NCBI RefSeq assembly: GCF_020379485.1
Contig: NW_026016915.1
Coordinates: forward strand, 89,666 to 153,665
Reading direction: 5' to 3'
DNA length: 64,000 bases
From: Brassica napus
Lineage: Eukaryota; Streptophyta; Magnoliopsida; Brassicales; Brassicaceae
Position numbers and translations under genes: made by a program. The notes under the pieces are model-generated. The model was not told where the DNA came from. It searched no databases and saw only the letters and a program-made list of their open reading frames with translations. Below, piece after piece: positions 45,336 to 57,909 of this stretch (position 1 is its first letter; each line of letters opens with the position of its first letter).

Positions 45336-48300
45336 TTATTCGTCAATATCAGAGTCGTCGCTATGATAGTGTAATTGAACACTAGGAATGTGTTGGACTT
45401 TGTGGTAACTTTCCCCACCTGGTACGAGTGTCGTCTTCCACTCCTTGTTCTTATGTCTGATTTTCACTTCCTTTAAAGAAGTTATATACTTGAGCCCTTC
45501 TGGTAGTTCCTTCAACTTTTTACAATTCCCAATAGACAAGGTACGAAGACATGGCATCGACCCTTCTTCGACTATCCACTCTTCCCAGTCGTCTAGGTAC
45601 CATATTTCTAGATTACATAATTGAGGGAATCCACCATTTGAACACACCATCTTCCTCCCCACGAAAGATCTTTCATGTAATTCAACCGACTTTAAATGAA
45701 GCAACTTTTCCAGAATCTGCAGTGGATCCTCCTCCATTTTACATTGACTTAGAGATATGTGTGCAAGGTGGGGAGGAAATCGAGAGTGATCAGGAAGCCT
45801 TGTCCCATGTAGGCCCAGCGCTAAACGCCTTAGATGAATGAAATTCCAAACGAAATCCACATCATAAGCCCCATCGGATTCGTTGTTCTCTTCGATCAAT
45901 CTAAGCTTCTCATCGATCAAGCTAAGCTTCTCATCGATCAATCTAAACTCCTCCAGGTTTCTTAATTCACAGAGAGATGACGCTAGAGTTTCAGAAGTAT
46001 ACCTGCCTTTGAGTTTTATGTGGAGAGTCCTGAGCCTAGTCATTCGGAGGAAGTCTGTGATGCTACCGCATTCTGATCGGAAGGGGATCAAGCACTCCAG
46101 GTTCACTAGATTACCCAATTCCAACTTTGTTTTATCATCAAAATAACGGGGAAGCATCAGGAACCTCAACTCTACCATCTCGTTAAAGATACTTGGCAGA
46201 TGAACACTTCCGTAGGACTTAAGTTTCAAATAGATTAGAAGCTTTAGATTCCGTAAAGAAGAAGGTACATGAGTTGCCCAACCTATGGCTAAGCTCAAAT
46301 ATCTCAAATGAATGAGCTTTCCAATGCTCGAAGGTATTCTCAGATCTAAACTAAACTCAAAGTTCTCTTTATAATCTAAACTCAGATCTAAGACCCTAAG
46401 TAATTGTAAATTTCGGAATTCTTGACCTGACTGCTTCCACAAGTTGCTGTCGAGTCCAAAACCCAAAACAGATCTAGCTTTTTTATTGTTTTTACCTCCC
46501 AGCATATCAAGTGCATTACCACCACCGTGTACTACGAGTCTGCGAGATCCCGTATGACTTTGAGCATTGATGGTGGAGGTGGAAGAAGTAGGGACTTTGA
46601 TAATCTGAAGAAAGTTCTCTTCTTTGGCTTTATTTAAACATACTTCTCTCATCATGTCATGCATTTGACAATACTTCAGTTTGCAACTCAAATCCTCTTT
46701 TACTGCAATAACCATATTTCTCCTTACTAGCTCGTCTATGTAGTCTTCTCCAATACTCCTAGCGGTTGCTCCATTGCCACTTGATGTTATTATTCCTTCT
46801 GCTTCCCAGAGATAATACAATCTCTCCACTTGTATCTTGTAGTCTTCGGGAAAATGAGCTAGGTAGAGAAAGCAATGCTTTAACTGCATTGGCAAATCTT
46901 CATAGCTCATAGACAATACTCGGTAAACCGAATCTTGATTGTTGTCATCTAAGCGAACTATCTGAGTTTGAATATTCTCATTTATTCTTTTCCAATCTTC
47001 AACCATATATTTATTAGCTAACAAGCCTCCTAGCACTTTAACGGCTAATGGTAGTCCTCCACAATATGTGACCATTTTCCTACCCATGGCTTCTAGTTCT
47101 TCATCAACAATAAATCCTGTAAACAGAACTATGAGATTAGAGCCTCGAAATAATGTGTCTAGTCTTTTTAAATGTTCAAAAATAATAAATATATATTGTT
47201 ATTTGTAAAATGATTTAGTATTTTTTATTAGCTCTAACCTTAAACGGTTAAAGTCGTTGATATCATTAATAAATAATTAATTTTATTAGTTAAGAGGAAT
47301 TTATATATATTGTCTACTTTAATAACTATCCAGAGAATTGTTAGTTTTCATGATGACCCTTTTTATAGTTTACTTAGGACATGACTGGTGTAACCGCATT
47401 GGTTGTAGCTGCGGGAGTTTGCGGATGCGGGGGATTGCAGTTTTAAGTGGTTTTAAGAGATTTGTATGACTGATATTGTGGTTAAAAATTTGGTTCGTTT
47501 GCAGGATGCTTATGACTGATTACCAACCAAATACAACAACGCTTAAATAATAAATTAACAATATTTATATTTTATATAATTATAAAAATATTAAACTTCA
47601 TAATATTATAATAAATATAAAAATTATATTTAGAAAATTATAGTTTTAAATTTTTATAAAATAATTGAAAATATTTTTATTTTAAAAATTTATAATATAA
47701 ATTAAAATATAATAGATATATTTAAGTATTTCAATTTAATTTTTATTTTTATTTGTATTTTTGTATTTATATTTTTTTGAAAAAACAAAGAAAGAAAAAT
47801 TTACCCACCCGCAACCGAAAACGTTAGCTGCAACCAGCTTTTGAATTTAAGAGGTTTAGAGCGGTTTGGATCGGTTTAGAACGGTTTGAATGATTGTTCT
47901 AAAATGCCAATGACCAACCGCTACGAATCGCAAAAGTTGTATTTGTGGATGGTAACGAGAAAACCAGACATGCCCTTAGTATTTATATTGTACGTTATCA
48001 TTGCCACTTTTCTGTCTTGAACATTTACATTCACTTTTTTAGCAAAAAAACATTTACATTCACTTAAAATATGAAGTTTATACTAGGTGTTTTTCTGCAT
48101 TTTGTGCAAAAAATTTTTTTTTTAAATTTAGATTTTATTTTAAAATAAAATTTTATTAGGTTTTAAATTTTATTATTTGATTACATTATTTAATTTTAAA
48201 TATTAATTATATTATATGTTAAAATTAAGATAAAATAAATAATTGATGACTAAATAAGATAAAATTTTATATAATAGTATAAATCTAAATTGCTGACTCA

Positions 48301-51300
48301 TCAGTCAAAATCATTAAAAATGTAAAAAATAAGCAAAATTATCTAAACATATTTAGAACATAATAGTATCTCTATTTCTATAATATTATTTGATAAGTCA
48401 ATTTTTTTATGTGTTGCACTCATGTTGATTCTTAGAATGGTTAATTACAGTGATAACTTTAATGGATACAATTTATTGTTAAAATACCAAAATTAATATT
48501 TCAATTTAACATTTTAATATTTGTTTTCAAATCACTTTATTATCAAAAAGGAAATATCTTTAATAAATATATAACATTTTTATAACGTGTAATTTAATTT
48601 AAAAATTTCCTTTTATATAACTCAAAAAGAAATTTAATATAAAAACAATATCTTTCATATATACATATCAATATCAGATTTATATGTAATTTAATAAAAA
48701 CGATTTTTTATACAAAGAAATAAAAAGGAATATAATTAAAATATATTATCTTTAACATAAAATATATTAAAATATATGTAAAACTATAATTTCAGAAAAC
48801 TAATTATTTTATATATATCAAAGGATGTAATATCGAATAGGAAATATATTTAATATATATATATATATATAAATATATGACAGTTTCTTATCTACTAATA
48901 ATAGCAATCCCAATTAATTCTAAAGGTTGTGAATCCACTTATGTTAAAAGGTTGTGTCTTTTGAAAAAGAAGTGTAAAGGGTTGTGTCTTTTCTAAAAAT
49001 TCTATGTTGTAAGGTTGTGTCTTTTCCAATTAATTCTTAAGGTTGTGAACTTGAGTTATGTGTGTCTTTTGAAAAAGAAGTGCAAAGGGTTGTGTCTTTT
49101 CTAAAAGTTCTATGTTGTAAGGTTGTATCTTTTTCAATTAATTTCTAAGGTTGTGAACTTCAGTTATGTTGAAAGGTTATGTCTTTTGAAAAATATATGT
49201 AGAGGGTTGTGTCTTTTCTAAAAGTTCTATGTTATAAGGTTGTGTCCTTCTAAGAATTGTCTAAAAGTTGTGACTATTCATAAGTATTTTTAAAAAGTGA
49301 GAAGTTGTGAGTATTAGAATTTTGTATTTTTACTTAAAACTATCATAGGAGTTTTATATATGTAGGTGAAATGTTTATAATATTATAAATGAACCATTAC
49401 AATAGTTATATGAACAATTGCAACTTTATAAATGAAACAATTGATGCTTGCAATTATTGGTGATTAACCATATTGATGATATAAACCTTTAGTAAAAAAA
49501 AACTATTCTACCTATTGCTTATGTATTTTCAATCGAAATATATATAGTATAGATAATTAACTTATAATATTAATTATTTTTATTAGTTAATGTGAAAATA
49601 ATAATAATATAACTGACTTAACTCATTTTATGAAATATAATTTTTAACATTAATTGGGATTTCTACTATTAATTGAGATAAGAAAATTTAGACTAATGAT
49701 TTCATTGTTTCGTTTATGATTTTTGGCTATCCAAATACGTAAGAATTTTTCTACTATTTTTTGTTGTTAACGTTTCATTTGAATATCTTCTAAAAGTTTG
49801 TAACCAAGTAACTGCATAGAACTTTTTTTCACCATTTTATTATTTGTTCGTTTAGTGAAACTTTTATTTTGAGAAATGCATGGGCATAGACTATTTATAT
49901 ATTTTAAAAATCTATTTAAATAGTCACAACTCTTCAATTTAAACAGTTACATCATTTCCATTTTGAAAAGATACTTATAAGAATAGTCACAACTTTTCAC
50001 TTTTTAAAAGAGACTTATATGAGTAGTTACAACTTATCAAATAAATCACCACACAACATAACCTATTAAATTAACAAATACACATTTTTGTCAACTTTTA
50101 GAAATTACACTTTTTTACAACTTTTATAAAAAACACAACCTTTCAATTCACAACTTTTGGAATTAATCAAAAATAGAAACTTAACGTTAAACTTTTCACG
50201 ATTCAGTAAACACATTTATTCGTTAAAATATTATATAACCTCTAATGATTCTATGTTAAATATCTGAATTTTAAAATATATTATTGTAGGTGAATTTTAA
50301 TATTTAAATCTTCTTAGAAACACCAATGGCTGAATTTGTCTGCACAACAAACATTCCGGTAAAAGGAGTATTGAAGAGCAATGTTGTGGATAATATGGTT
50401 GCTAGCAAAGAGTTTCATACGAATCTGGTCAACATGGTATCAGAGCTTTATGGTTGAGAGGACAAACACAATAATCCATGACTATGTTATTATAAATATC
50501 TTAAAAATATTCTGACATTTCGGTTTGTTCTATAATTTAATTATTATTATAATAATATATATATATATATATATAAGTAAACATATGGTTTTCAATTATA
50601 TATTGTATGGTTTTATAATATCATGTTTTGGTGAGAATTGTTTTTGTCTGATTCGATTTTATCTATTCGGGTTTCAGATAAAGTGTTCAGATCAATTAAC
50701 GAATTTTTATTTATTATTATATCAATATTAAGAAAATGTAAACCATTAAAAAATGTTTGTATATATGCACATTTTAATTTATGCATAAGTTTGAATTATG
50801 TGCTATTTATTAATTGATTTTCTAATTAATTACACATAAGTGAGAATGATTGTTGGAGATTTAATTGATTGCAACCTTTGGTGATGAACTTGCAATCTTT
50901 GGCAATGAACCATTGTGATTTTTGGTAATTTTATGGTGATAATGCATTTGGTGATTGTAGTATTCAGTGATGAATCATTGCAAATTTTAGTGTTATCATT
51001 GCAATAATTAACTTACCATTACAATGTTTGGTTGTCAACCATTACAACATTTAGCCTTCTGTATAAGAAATTATAGGTACTGATAATCACAACTAAAATA
51101 ACAACACAGAAAAAAAATTCACAACAATCACAAAATAGATTAGGAAAAAGAGAGATTCATTTTCAAAAGTTCATTAAGATCTTGTAAAAACATATAAACA
51201 CGGAAAATTTCATTACGTTGAAAAATTTGTCAAAATATTTAAGGATGCATCTTTTCATACTAAAAATTGCATAGATGTTTTTTTTTAAATATATCTTTTC

Positions 51301-54300
51301 ATTATTTTATATCTATTTATCTACATTTTAAAAATATTTAAAATTATATAAAATAATCTGGTGGTTATATTTTATGAGTAGTTTAATTAATTTAATAATA
51401 TTATATATTTACAAATTAAGTATATTGTATCTTTGGGATTTTGACACTGTTTTTTTAGTTCGGTTAAACCAAAATTTTCAATTGAACAAGAAAACTACTA
51501 ACGAAAAATATATGTATTATCAATAAAGAAATATAATTGCATGCAAGATACTTTTGTAATTTATGTATTTACTCTAAATCATTTGTATTTTTGAAGTTTT
51601 CTTTATATAAAATATAGCTTATTTCGTTTTATAAAATGAGTTTCCGTGCGATATCGCACGGGTTCCTTACCTAGTATTTATAACTTGTTTTTAATTAAAA
51701 ATTCTCAACTTAATAATATAAGGATGTTCGTATCTTTAAATAAATTAACAAATTATTCTTTTAAGTTTGAACCATCGAATTAATAAATTAACAAATTATT
51801 TCAATACCTAAGATTCCTTTTTATTCACGAGAAATTATGTTCTTCTCAGTAAAAAAACACACCCATCTTTTTTGGTATAGATATTCATTCATCTTTGAAT
51901 AGTGCTAGCCAAAACTTTAGTATTTGTAATGTTTGTTACTTCGCCAGAATCAATATTTAATTTCGAATGTGGTGCATGCAATTTATATTTAGTGTTGCTT
52001 TCACAAAAAGAAAACCAAATATGCTATTTACAATAAAGTTTTGTAAAACATTAAGTAGCTTTAATTGAATTTATGTTTATGTAAAACTTTAAAATGTTAA
52101 GTTATGTTTTAAATAATGAAATTTTAAACTGATATTTTAAACAGTATTTTTTCAATTTTCAATAATAAAATTTTATAAGAGATTCGTAATAATAAAACAA
52201 AATACAAAATTATAATTAAAATAACCAGAAACTAACTACATCATATTAAAATCAAATTAGAATTTAGAAACAAATACCATATCAAAGTTAAATATTCTGC
52301 AAAATCAAGTACATTAAAACACATAACTCAATAACGCATAAATAACATGTTTTAGTAAAATAATATAGAATATGAAACTAAACTAAACACTAATTCCCTA
52401 TACATTATTTGTGAAGTGATTTCACACATGTCATCTCCACAATCACTCTCACCAAAAAAATGTAACATGACATACTAAAATTGATAACATGACTTATGGT
52501 TAAAAGTGACATGGACAACAACATTTAAATGTTAATTTCAATTTTTGGCAAGTTTTGATAATATGGTAATAACTCATAAATCATCATTAAAATAAATTTA
52601 TTCAAATATATCAATTAAACAATATGACAAGGAAAAATAAAAGATTTTAAAATTTTGAAATAGTATTTAAATATATTTTTATAATCATAAAAATTTATTA
52701 TTAAAAAATATTTTCAAAATGTTATACCATCTTTTTTTAAAAAAAATTAATTTTTAATCGTGATATCATTTGTTTATTTTTTGATATCTACAAATTTTAG
52801 GAATTATTTTTAATTATTTTTTATAATTATAAAAAAATTTATATCAATTTTACTGTATACAAGTTAAATTAATTTATCTTAACCAAAATAAATAAATGAA
52901 AATCTATGTAAATTATAATTTTAAATATAATCTCAAATTAATTTTAAACAAATCAAATTGTTTATTTTATCTTAATTCTATGTTTAACTAAATTAGTATT
53001 TAGTATTTTTTATTAAAATATTAGTTTAAAATAATAAAATCTAAAATATTAACAATTGTTTAAAAATATAATGTAAAATTTTATCATCCAATATATACTT
53101 CCGCCAATATATACGGATGAGTCACCTAGTAGATAGATATATGTCATCCCATATGTAATTTAGGAATTAGAGCTCAAGATTTTTGATACGAAGGCCGTAA
53201 GAGATTCATATGATTCTTATATATAAACGTACCGGTTATCTCTCTTCTAGAGAATGCTATGCTCTCACATAGCTTCCAACTTTCTTCAGGAGTAAGGATT
53301 TTTGGTTTAAAGAGGAAAGATTTTGGGTTTACATGCAAACCAACACCTTCATCGCGTGAAGTAAGAATCATCTTCCAACCTGCAATTGTATTTCCTTCCA
53401 TCTCAGGGACTCAAAAGGCATTTATGAAATGTGGTTATGGGGAGTTCTTAAGTAATGTATGTACAATAAGAGAGCTCACCTCTTTCTTGGGGGAAAGCGT
53501 CTTTTATTGCATCCCAGTCTTCTTTTTTCCATACATCATCCATGACAATTAAGTATTTAGATGTTTCCAACAAATGAAAGATCTTAGCCTGGAGTGTATC
53601 CTCATTCATTTGTTCAATCCCCGTATCATGTGGTCTAAGGTCTCGCAATAACTTTTGCCAAATATCCTTCCGCTTAAAATCTTGCGAAACGCAGATCCAT
53701 GCGAATCCATCAAAATGACTTCGAACAATGTCATGATGAAAAACTTGTCTGGCAAGAGTGGTTTTCCCAATACCACCCATCCCAGATATGGAAACTACTT
53801 GGATGCTATCATTCTCCACCAAATGACCAACCAATTCATTAACACTCTGTTCCACCCCCACAAGATCCTTTTGAGATCTCTTTGGATATGTTTGTTGGAT
53901 CTCCCTCTGTCTCTTTTGTAGAGGCGGTGGTTTGTTGACGCTATGCTGTATTCCAAAGCTCTGCATTTGTCCAACAACCTTGACTATTCTCTTAGTTATG
54001 CCTTCAATGTCCCTAGAAAGACATAGGCGGTCCACTAAGAAACAAGAAAGTCTTTTCACACGCCTCTTGATCCCTTTTTGGTTTCCACTAAGTTCTTTCA
54101 AAAGAAAGGATTCGATTATATCTTCAGCATCAAAAACAATGTCTTTGACATCTTCCAAGAAGCTTCTCACTAGTTCATTCTCATATTTCCGGGCATCTGC
54201 ATCTTTCAACAACGACTGTAACATTCTCATCTGACATTTTAGATCATCAACTTTCTCATGAACTCCCTGCAGTCTCTCTGATTCTCGACTGAGGAGATCC

Positions 54301-54341
54301 CAGAGTTTCTCCACTCCAAACGACACAACTCCGTCAGCCAT
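45336..54341 (-). CDS. RPP8/HRT-type CC-NBS-LRR disease resistance protein
   Basis: Three coding exons: 53480-54341, 53233-53379, 45336-47116. Phases agree and total 2,790 nt, 929 residues (RPP8 is about 908). Start MADGVVSFGVEKLWDLL. Coiled-coil domain to about residue 140 with an EDVID-type motif (VKDIVFDAEDII, 65-76). NB-ARC: P-loop GMGGIGKTT (187-195), kinase-2 LIVMDDVW (264-271), RNBS-B ILTSR in exon 2, GLPLAVKVLGG (357-367), and MHDMMREVC (MHD at 488-490). Leucine-rich repeats cover about 560-900, ending with the acidic tail HSDDSDIDE. Exon limits match RPP8 as I recall it. These intracellular receptors detect pathogen effectors; the ligand is unknown. No stop or frameshift was seen. 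A 5' UTR intron is likely at 54352-54650. Intron 2 is 6,116 bp (47117-53232) and filled with transposons. RPP8 relatives sit elsewhere in Arabidopsis, so the gene is out of synteny. Confidence 0.92.
47377..47975. mobile_element. Non-autonomous DNA transposon in NLR intron 2
   Basis: Ends GGACATGACTGG and (reverse-complemented) GGGCATGTCTGG match at 10 of 12 bases, flanked by TTA (47374-47376 and 47976-47978). GC-rich subterminal blocks (GCATTGGTTGTAGCTGCGG on the left; CCAACCGCTACGAATCGC on the right) enclose about 350 bases of AT-rich DNA. PIF/Harbinger-like by its TSD. Confidence 0.6.
48891..51674 (+). mobile_element. Non-autonomous Helitron in NLR intron 2
   Basis: Starts TCTACTAATAATAG after A (48890). 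Ends with a 9-bp-arm hairpin (CCGTGCGAT/ATCGCACGG at 51,643-51,660), then CTAG (51671-51674) followed by host T. About 2.8 kb, no Rep/helicase ORF. Contains GGTTGTGTCTTTTCTAAAA-type repeats and (AT)n at 50,553-50,575. Confidence 0.7.
48917..49262 (+). repeat. Three tandem units of 108-116 bp inside the Helitron
   Basis: Units start with GGTTGTGAA at 48925, 49041 and 49149, and contain GGTTGTGTCTTTT motifs two or three times each. Reverse-complement relatives of the same motifs (ACAACCTTTC, CACAACTTTT) lie at about 49,925-50,165, so the element's left part can also fold. Confidence 0.7.
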
Positions 54342-55837
54342 CACTATTCTCCTGTTCCACCATCAACACAACACATATGTACAAACTTGTAGTAAGATTT
54401 AAAACCGGTTATGATAATCCTTGGTTGATCTAATACAACATGATACATGTCAGAGGAACTTTACTTAACTTACTTTTATTCAAACAATTTATAACAAGAT
54501 TTGATGATTAAATGGTTTAAATTCGTAAAACAAGATTTGTAATAATCCAACGAATTTTCGTTTTTAAATTCAGATTCAACCACAACAGAGTCCAAAAGAC
54601 AGATCAAAGCAAATTAAACAGACAAATAATGATACAAGAACATGATTTACCTTTCATGTAACAGCTCTTCAACTTGCTTAGAGAGGTTCTTTGGAAGAAG
54701 AGATATGAGTGGCAATGAAAGAGTAGACTCCAAGTCAATCTTATCAGTCTACGACTGCCATCTTGTGGTTCTAATTTTGAATAAAAAGAAAATATGAGTT
54801 TTTTCTAGTCTGTGGCGATAATGATTTTTTCGCAAGGCAATAATGCATTTGCTTTAGGCCCACTCGAAACATTCACTGTAGTTCTCCCTTATTATTCTTT
54901 TTTGGTAAAAAAAATTTCTCCCTTATTTTCAACTTGCAAAATATATTCATTGATATTTATACATTATATTTTCGTTAGAAATAATTAATTGGGAAAATTG
55001 GTAATATAGACAAAGTTATTAGATCATGTAGTATGACACCATACAAACTAGAGTTTACATACTATAATCCTCTACTCAATGATAGGATACGACCGTACTG
55101 TGGTCAAGTTCTTCTAGTTCTACTACTACGACATGTTAACAAGCTTGATGCTTTGTGGCCTTGACACCAAACTATCAAATCTCCTGAATCTGCATGTCTT
55201 TCTTCCTCAGTCTATTTGGAATCTTTTCTCCAGTTCCTCATACCAAAGATTGGTAAAAATTACGAACCAACTTACGTAATCATCAAGTGTGGTTTAGATC
55301 TTACTTTTTGTTATGATCAGAAATGTTTTAGAGCTACCTAACTTTTATGTTTTATGTTTCTTATGGAGGAGGGGATGCAGCAAATAGTGATATGGTGGAG
55401 ATGATATTAATTACTAGGCAACGCCAGTGGCTGGACATTGTATGGAAGCATCACATCTCAAGTAGGAGACCAAGATTCGATAGTGCAGAACACTGGTCTC
55501 GTAGAACGGGTCTAAAAACGTTGCTCAAAGATGGTTCCGGGTTCGAATAAGACTTCTTACCAGTTATAGCTGCAGTTCACATCGCGTGGATATTGCTTTT
55601 TGTCTTTGTCTTTGTCTCCGCTTATTGTATCAAGCTCCTCAACTTTCAAATAAGGTGAAGAACCTGTGATTAGATAGAGTTGAAAATCTTTGTAGAATAG
55701 TGTTGAAGGTTGATGTCGTATTCATGTAAATTTTCTAATGTATTACCGTTTTATTATTTTGTTTTCATTTGGTAAGTTAGTAGCAATAATATAACACCAA
55801 CAATAAACATTTACGAAACTACTCTTGCCTCTTAGTA
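54342..55837. other. NLR 5' UTR/promoter and intergenic DNA
   Basis: 54342-54351 and from 54651 up are probable 5' UTR exons around an intron (donor GAAAG|GTAAAT, acceptor GGAACAG). Beyond about 54,800 there is no recognised gene. The open frame at 55,347-55,550 has no recognisable domain. A (TTTGTC)n run is at about 55,590-55,612. Confidence 0.45.
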
Positions 55838-57436
55838 TCCCCTATATATTAATTGAGAAGCATTTGAAAAATTAGAACCTTAATTTTGTATTAATTAAAA
55901 AAAACCCCAAATCCTAGGTGGCACTATAAATGCCTTCTAAATTCCATTTCAAAGAATTCTAGAGCATCTAATATAAAGTATAGTTTAATCTAATGGTGTC
56001 ACATTATTCCATAATTATATAACACTAGAGAACATTATATTAACCTAAAATATAGGAAGTGTGTATTATTTCCTTAAATAAAAGCTACGGAATTACCTAA
56101 TATGATTTACATATATATGGCAATTAATGATTATGAATAATAAAGATTTGATAACAATTTTTGCATCCTTCTTCATTTTTGTTTAAATTTATATTATTAA
56201 AAAAATTAAACAATCACATTAGCCATATGATAAAAAAATTAGATTTTTTCTTATATGTTATATTTTGAATTTTTTAAAATGACTTTAAATTACAAAAATG
56301 AAGAAACCTTATATGTTATATATTTTTTTAAAACGACTTTAAAATACACAAATGAAGACACCTTATATGTTATATTTTTCTTATATGTTAGAATTTTTTT
56401 ATATGTAATATTTTGAATTTTTTTAAAACGACTTTAAAATTACAAAAATGTAAGTTTTCCGTAAGTATACGACTAAAAACATTAAAATGACATGTATCAG
56501 TTTGATGGCTGATTTGAAAGCTTTCAAAATCATATGTAAGATAAAAGTCAAAATAATTCAACTGTGAAAACAATAGTGTTCACTTTTTCAAGAATGTGTT
56601 CGAGAAAAAAAAATAATGTTTTTATGTCATAATTTGTTTAGTGTCCACTAGAGAACATTATATTAACCTAAAATATAAGAAGTGTGTATTCTTTCCATAA
56701 ATAAAAACTACGAAATTACCTAATATGATTTACATATATAAGGCAATTAAAGATTATGACTAATAAAAATTTGACAACAATTTTTGCATCCTTCTTCATT
56801 TTGTTTAATTTTATAGTATTAAAAAAATAAACAATCACATTAACCGTATAATAAAAAAATAACATTTTTCTTATATGTTATATTTTGAATTTTTTAAAAT
56901 GACTTTAAATTACAAAAATGAGGAAACCTTATATGTTATATATATTTTTTAAACGACTTTAAAATACAAAAATGAGGACATCTTATATGTTATATTTTTC
57001 TTATATGTTATATTTTTTCTTATATGTTATATTTTGAATTTTTTAAAACGACTTTAAATTACAAAAATGTAAGTTTTCCTTAAGTATACGACTAAAAACA
57101 TTAAAATGACATGTATCAATTCGATGGTTGATTTGAAAGCTTTCAAAACCATATGAAATATAAAAGTCAAAATAATTCACTTTTTTCAAGAATGTGTTCG
57201 ATGGAAAAAATAAGGTTTTTATGTCATAATTTGTTTAATGTCCAATCTGATCAACTCATGATGTATTAATTATAGTTTTGTTCCATTATTTTTAATACAA
57301 ATTGATCCGATCCATCAGAAAGAAATTATATAATAACAACAAAAAATATTTTATATATATAAATAAAATGATCAAATATATAAAAGAAACTATCGATAAT
57401 ATATACAAATAAACTCACCCTGCGGTCTTATCCTAG
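55838..57436 (+). mobile_element. Non-autonomous Helitron, 1.6 kb
   Basis: 5' end TCCCCTATATATTAATTGAG after A (55837). 3' end ACTCACCCTGCGGTCTTATC, then CTAG (57433-57436) before T. GGTCTTATCCTAGT is a common Brassicaceae Helitron end; the preceding hairpin is degraded. Upstream of SBE2.1 by about 470 bp. No ORF. Confidence 0.75.
56023..57244. repeat. 623-bp tandem duplication inside the Helitron
   Basis: Unit 1 is 56023-56645 and unit 2 begins at 56646, both starting CACTAGAGAACATTATATTA and ending near TTTTTATGTCATAATTTG. Divergence is moderate with small indels. Each unit also contains several copies of a TTATATGTTATATTTT...AAACGACTTTAAA subrepeat. Confidence 0.85.
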
Positions 57437-57757
57437 TATGCTAATATTCTCTAGTGATTCTCATGGGATATTTGTGAAACGTTTTGGACTCATCCCTCAA
57501 CAACTGAAGAAAAAAACTTTTTCAATTATGAGTCTGAATCTGACAAGTGACAACTGACAACACAAAGTTATTTATAAAATATTTTCTTTTCTTATTTTTG
57601 GATCTCTAATATTAATTTTTCCTGAGTTATGTATGGTAAAAAGAATACAATAATTGAGAAACTGAGTGAGAGATACTACTTTCTTTTTGTGGATACATAT
57701 AAAGGAGACGGACGAGAAACGCTTGATGAGGGACCCACTGAAATATCTGACATCACT

Positions 57758-57766
57758 ACACGTGGC
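57758..57766 (+). promoter_or_regulatory. G-box/ABRE-like element upstream of SBE2.1
   Basis: ACACGTGGC, 144 bases before the ATG. It has the ACGTG core used by bZIP and bHLH factors. Position is plausible for a proximal promoter; activity is untested. Confidence 0.45.
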
Positions 57767-57909
57767 GAACTACGCTCCGTCCCCTAATGAACTCCGTGCG
57801 ATATTTATTTAATTTAATTAATTTTATATCCTTATTTAGATTTTATTCCATTTAAAGCATTTTCTCTTCGCTTCCTCTCACACTCTCTCTTCTCCCAAAG
57901 TTGAATGCA

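Larger units (their letters stand above)
48082..53130. mobile_element. Region bounded by inverted, related Helitron-like ends
   Basis: Left edge ACTAGGTG (48082-48089) and right edge CACCTAGT (53123-53130) are inverted. Behind each, similar sequence appears in opposite orientation (for example AATTAAGATAAAATAAA at about 48,222, and its reverse complement at about 52,960). CACCTAGT preceded by a small hairpin resembles a Helitron 3' end; the left one has TGCA arms around TTTTG. This could be two related Helitron ends inserted head to head, or one foldback element later split by the Helitron at 48,891-51,674. Confidence 0.45.

Noticed and set aside
45551..46146. Plus-strand open frames opposite the NLR leucine-rich repeats
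   Set aside because: Shadows of the leucine-rich repeat exon; Ser/Leu-rich and without domain.
53259..54234. Plus-strand open frames opposite the NLR NB-ARC exons
   Set aside because: Antisense of conserved P-loop and kinase-2 coding sequence; no protein similarity expected.
55140..55260. Leucine-rich translation upstream of the NLR as a relic LRR
   Set aside because: Only about 30 residues with loose Leu spacing; it does not match the repeat pattern of the NLR gene.
55440..55555. tRNA-like or SINE-like segment containing GGGTTCGAATAAG
   Set aside because: A box-B-like motif is present, but no cloverleaf or box A at the right distance could be built, and no poly(A) end was seen.
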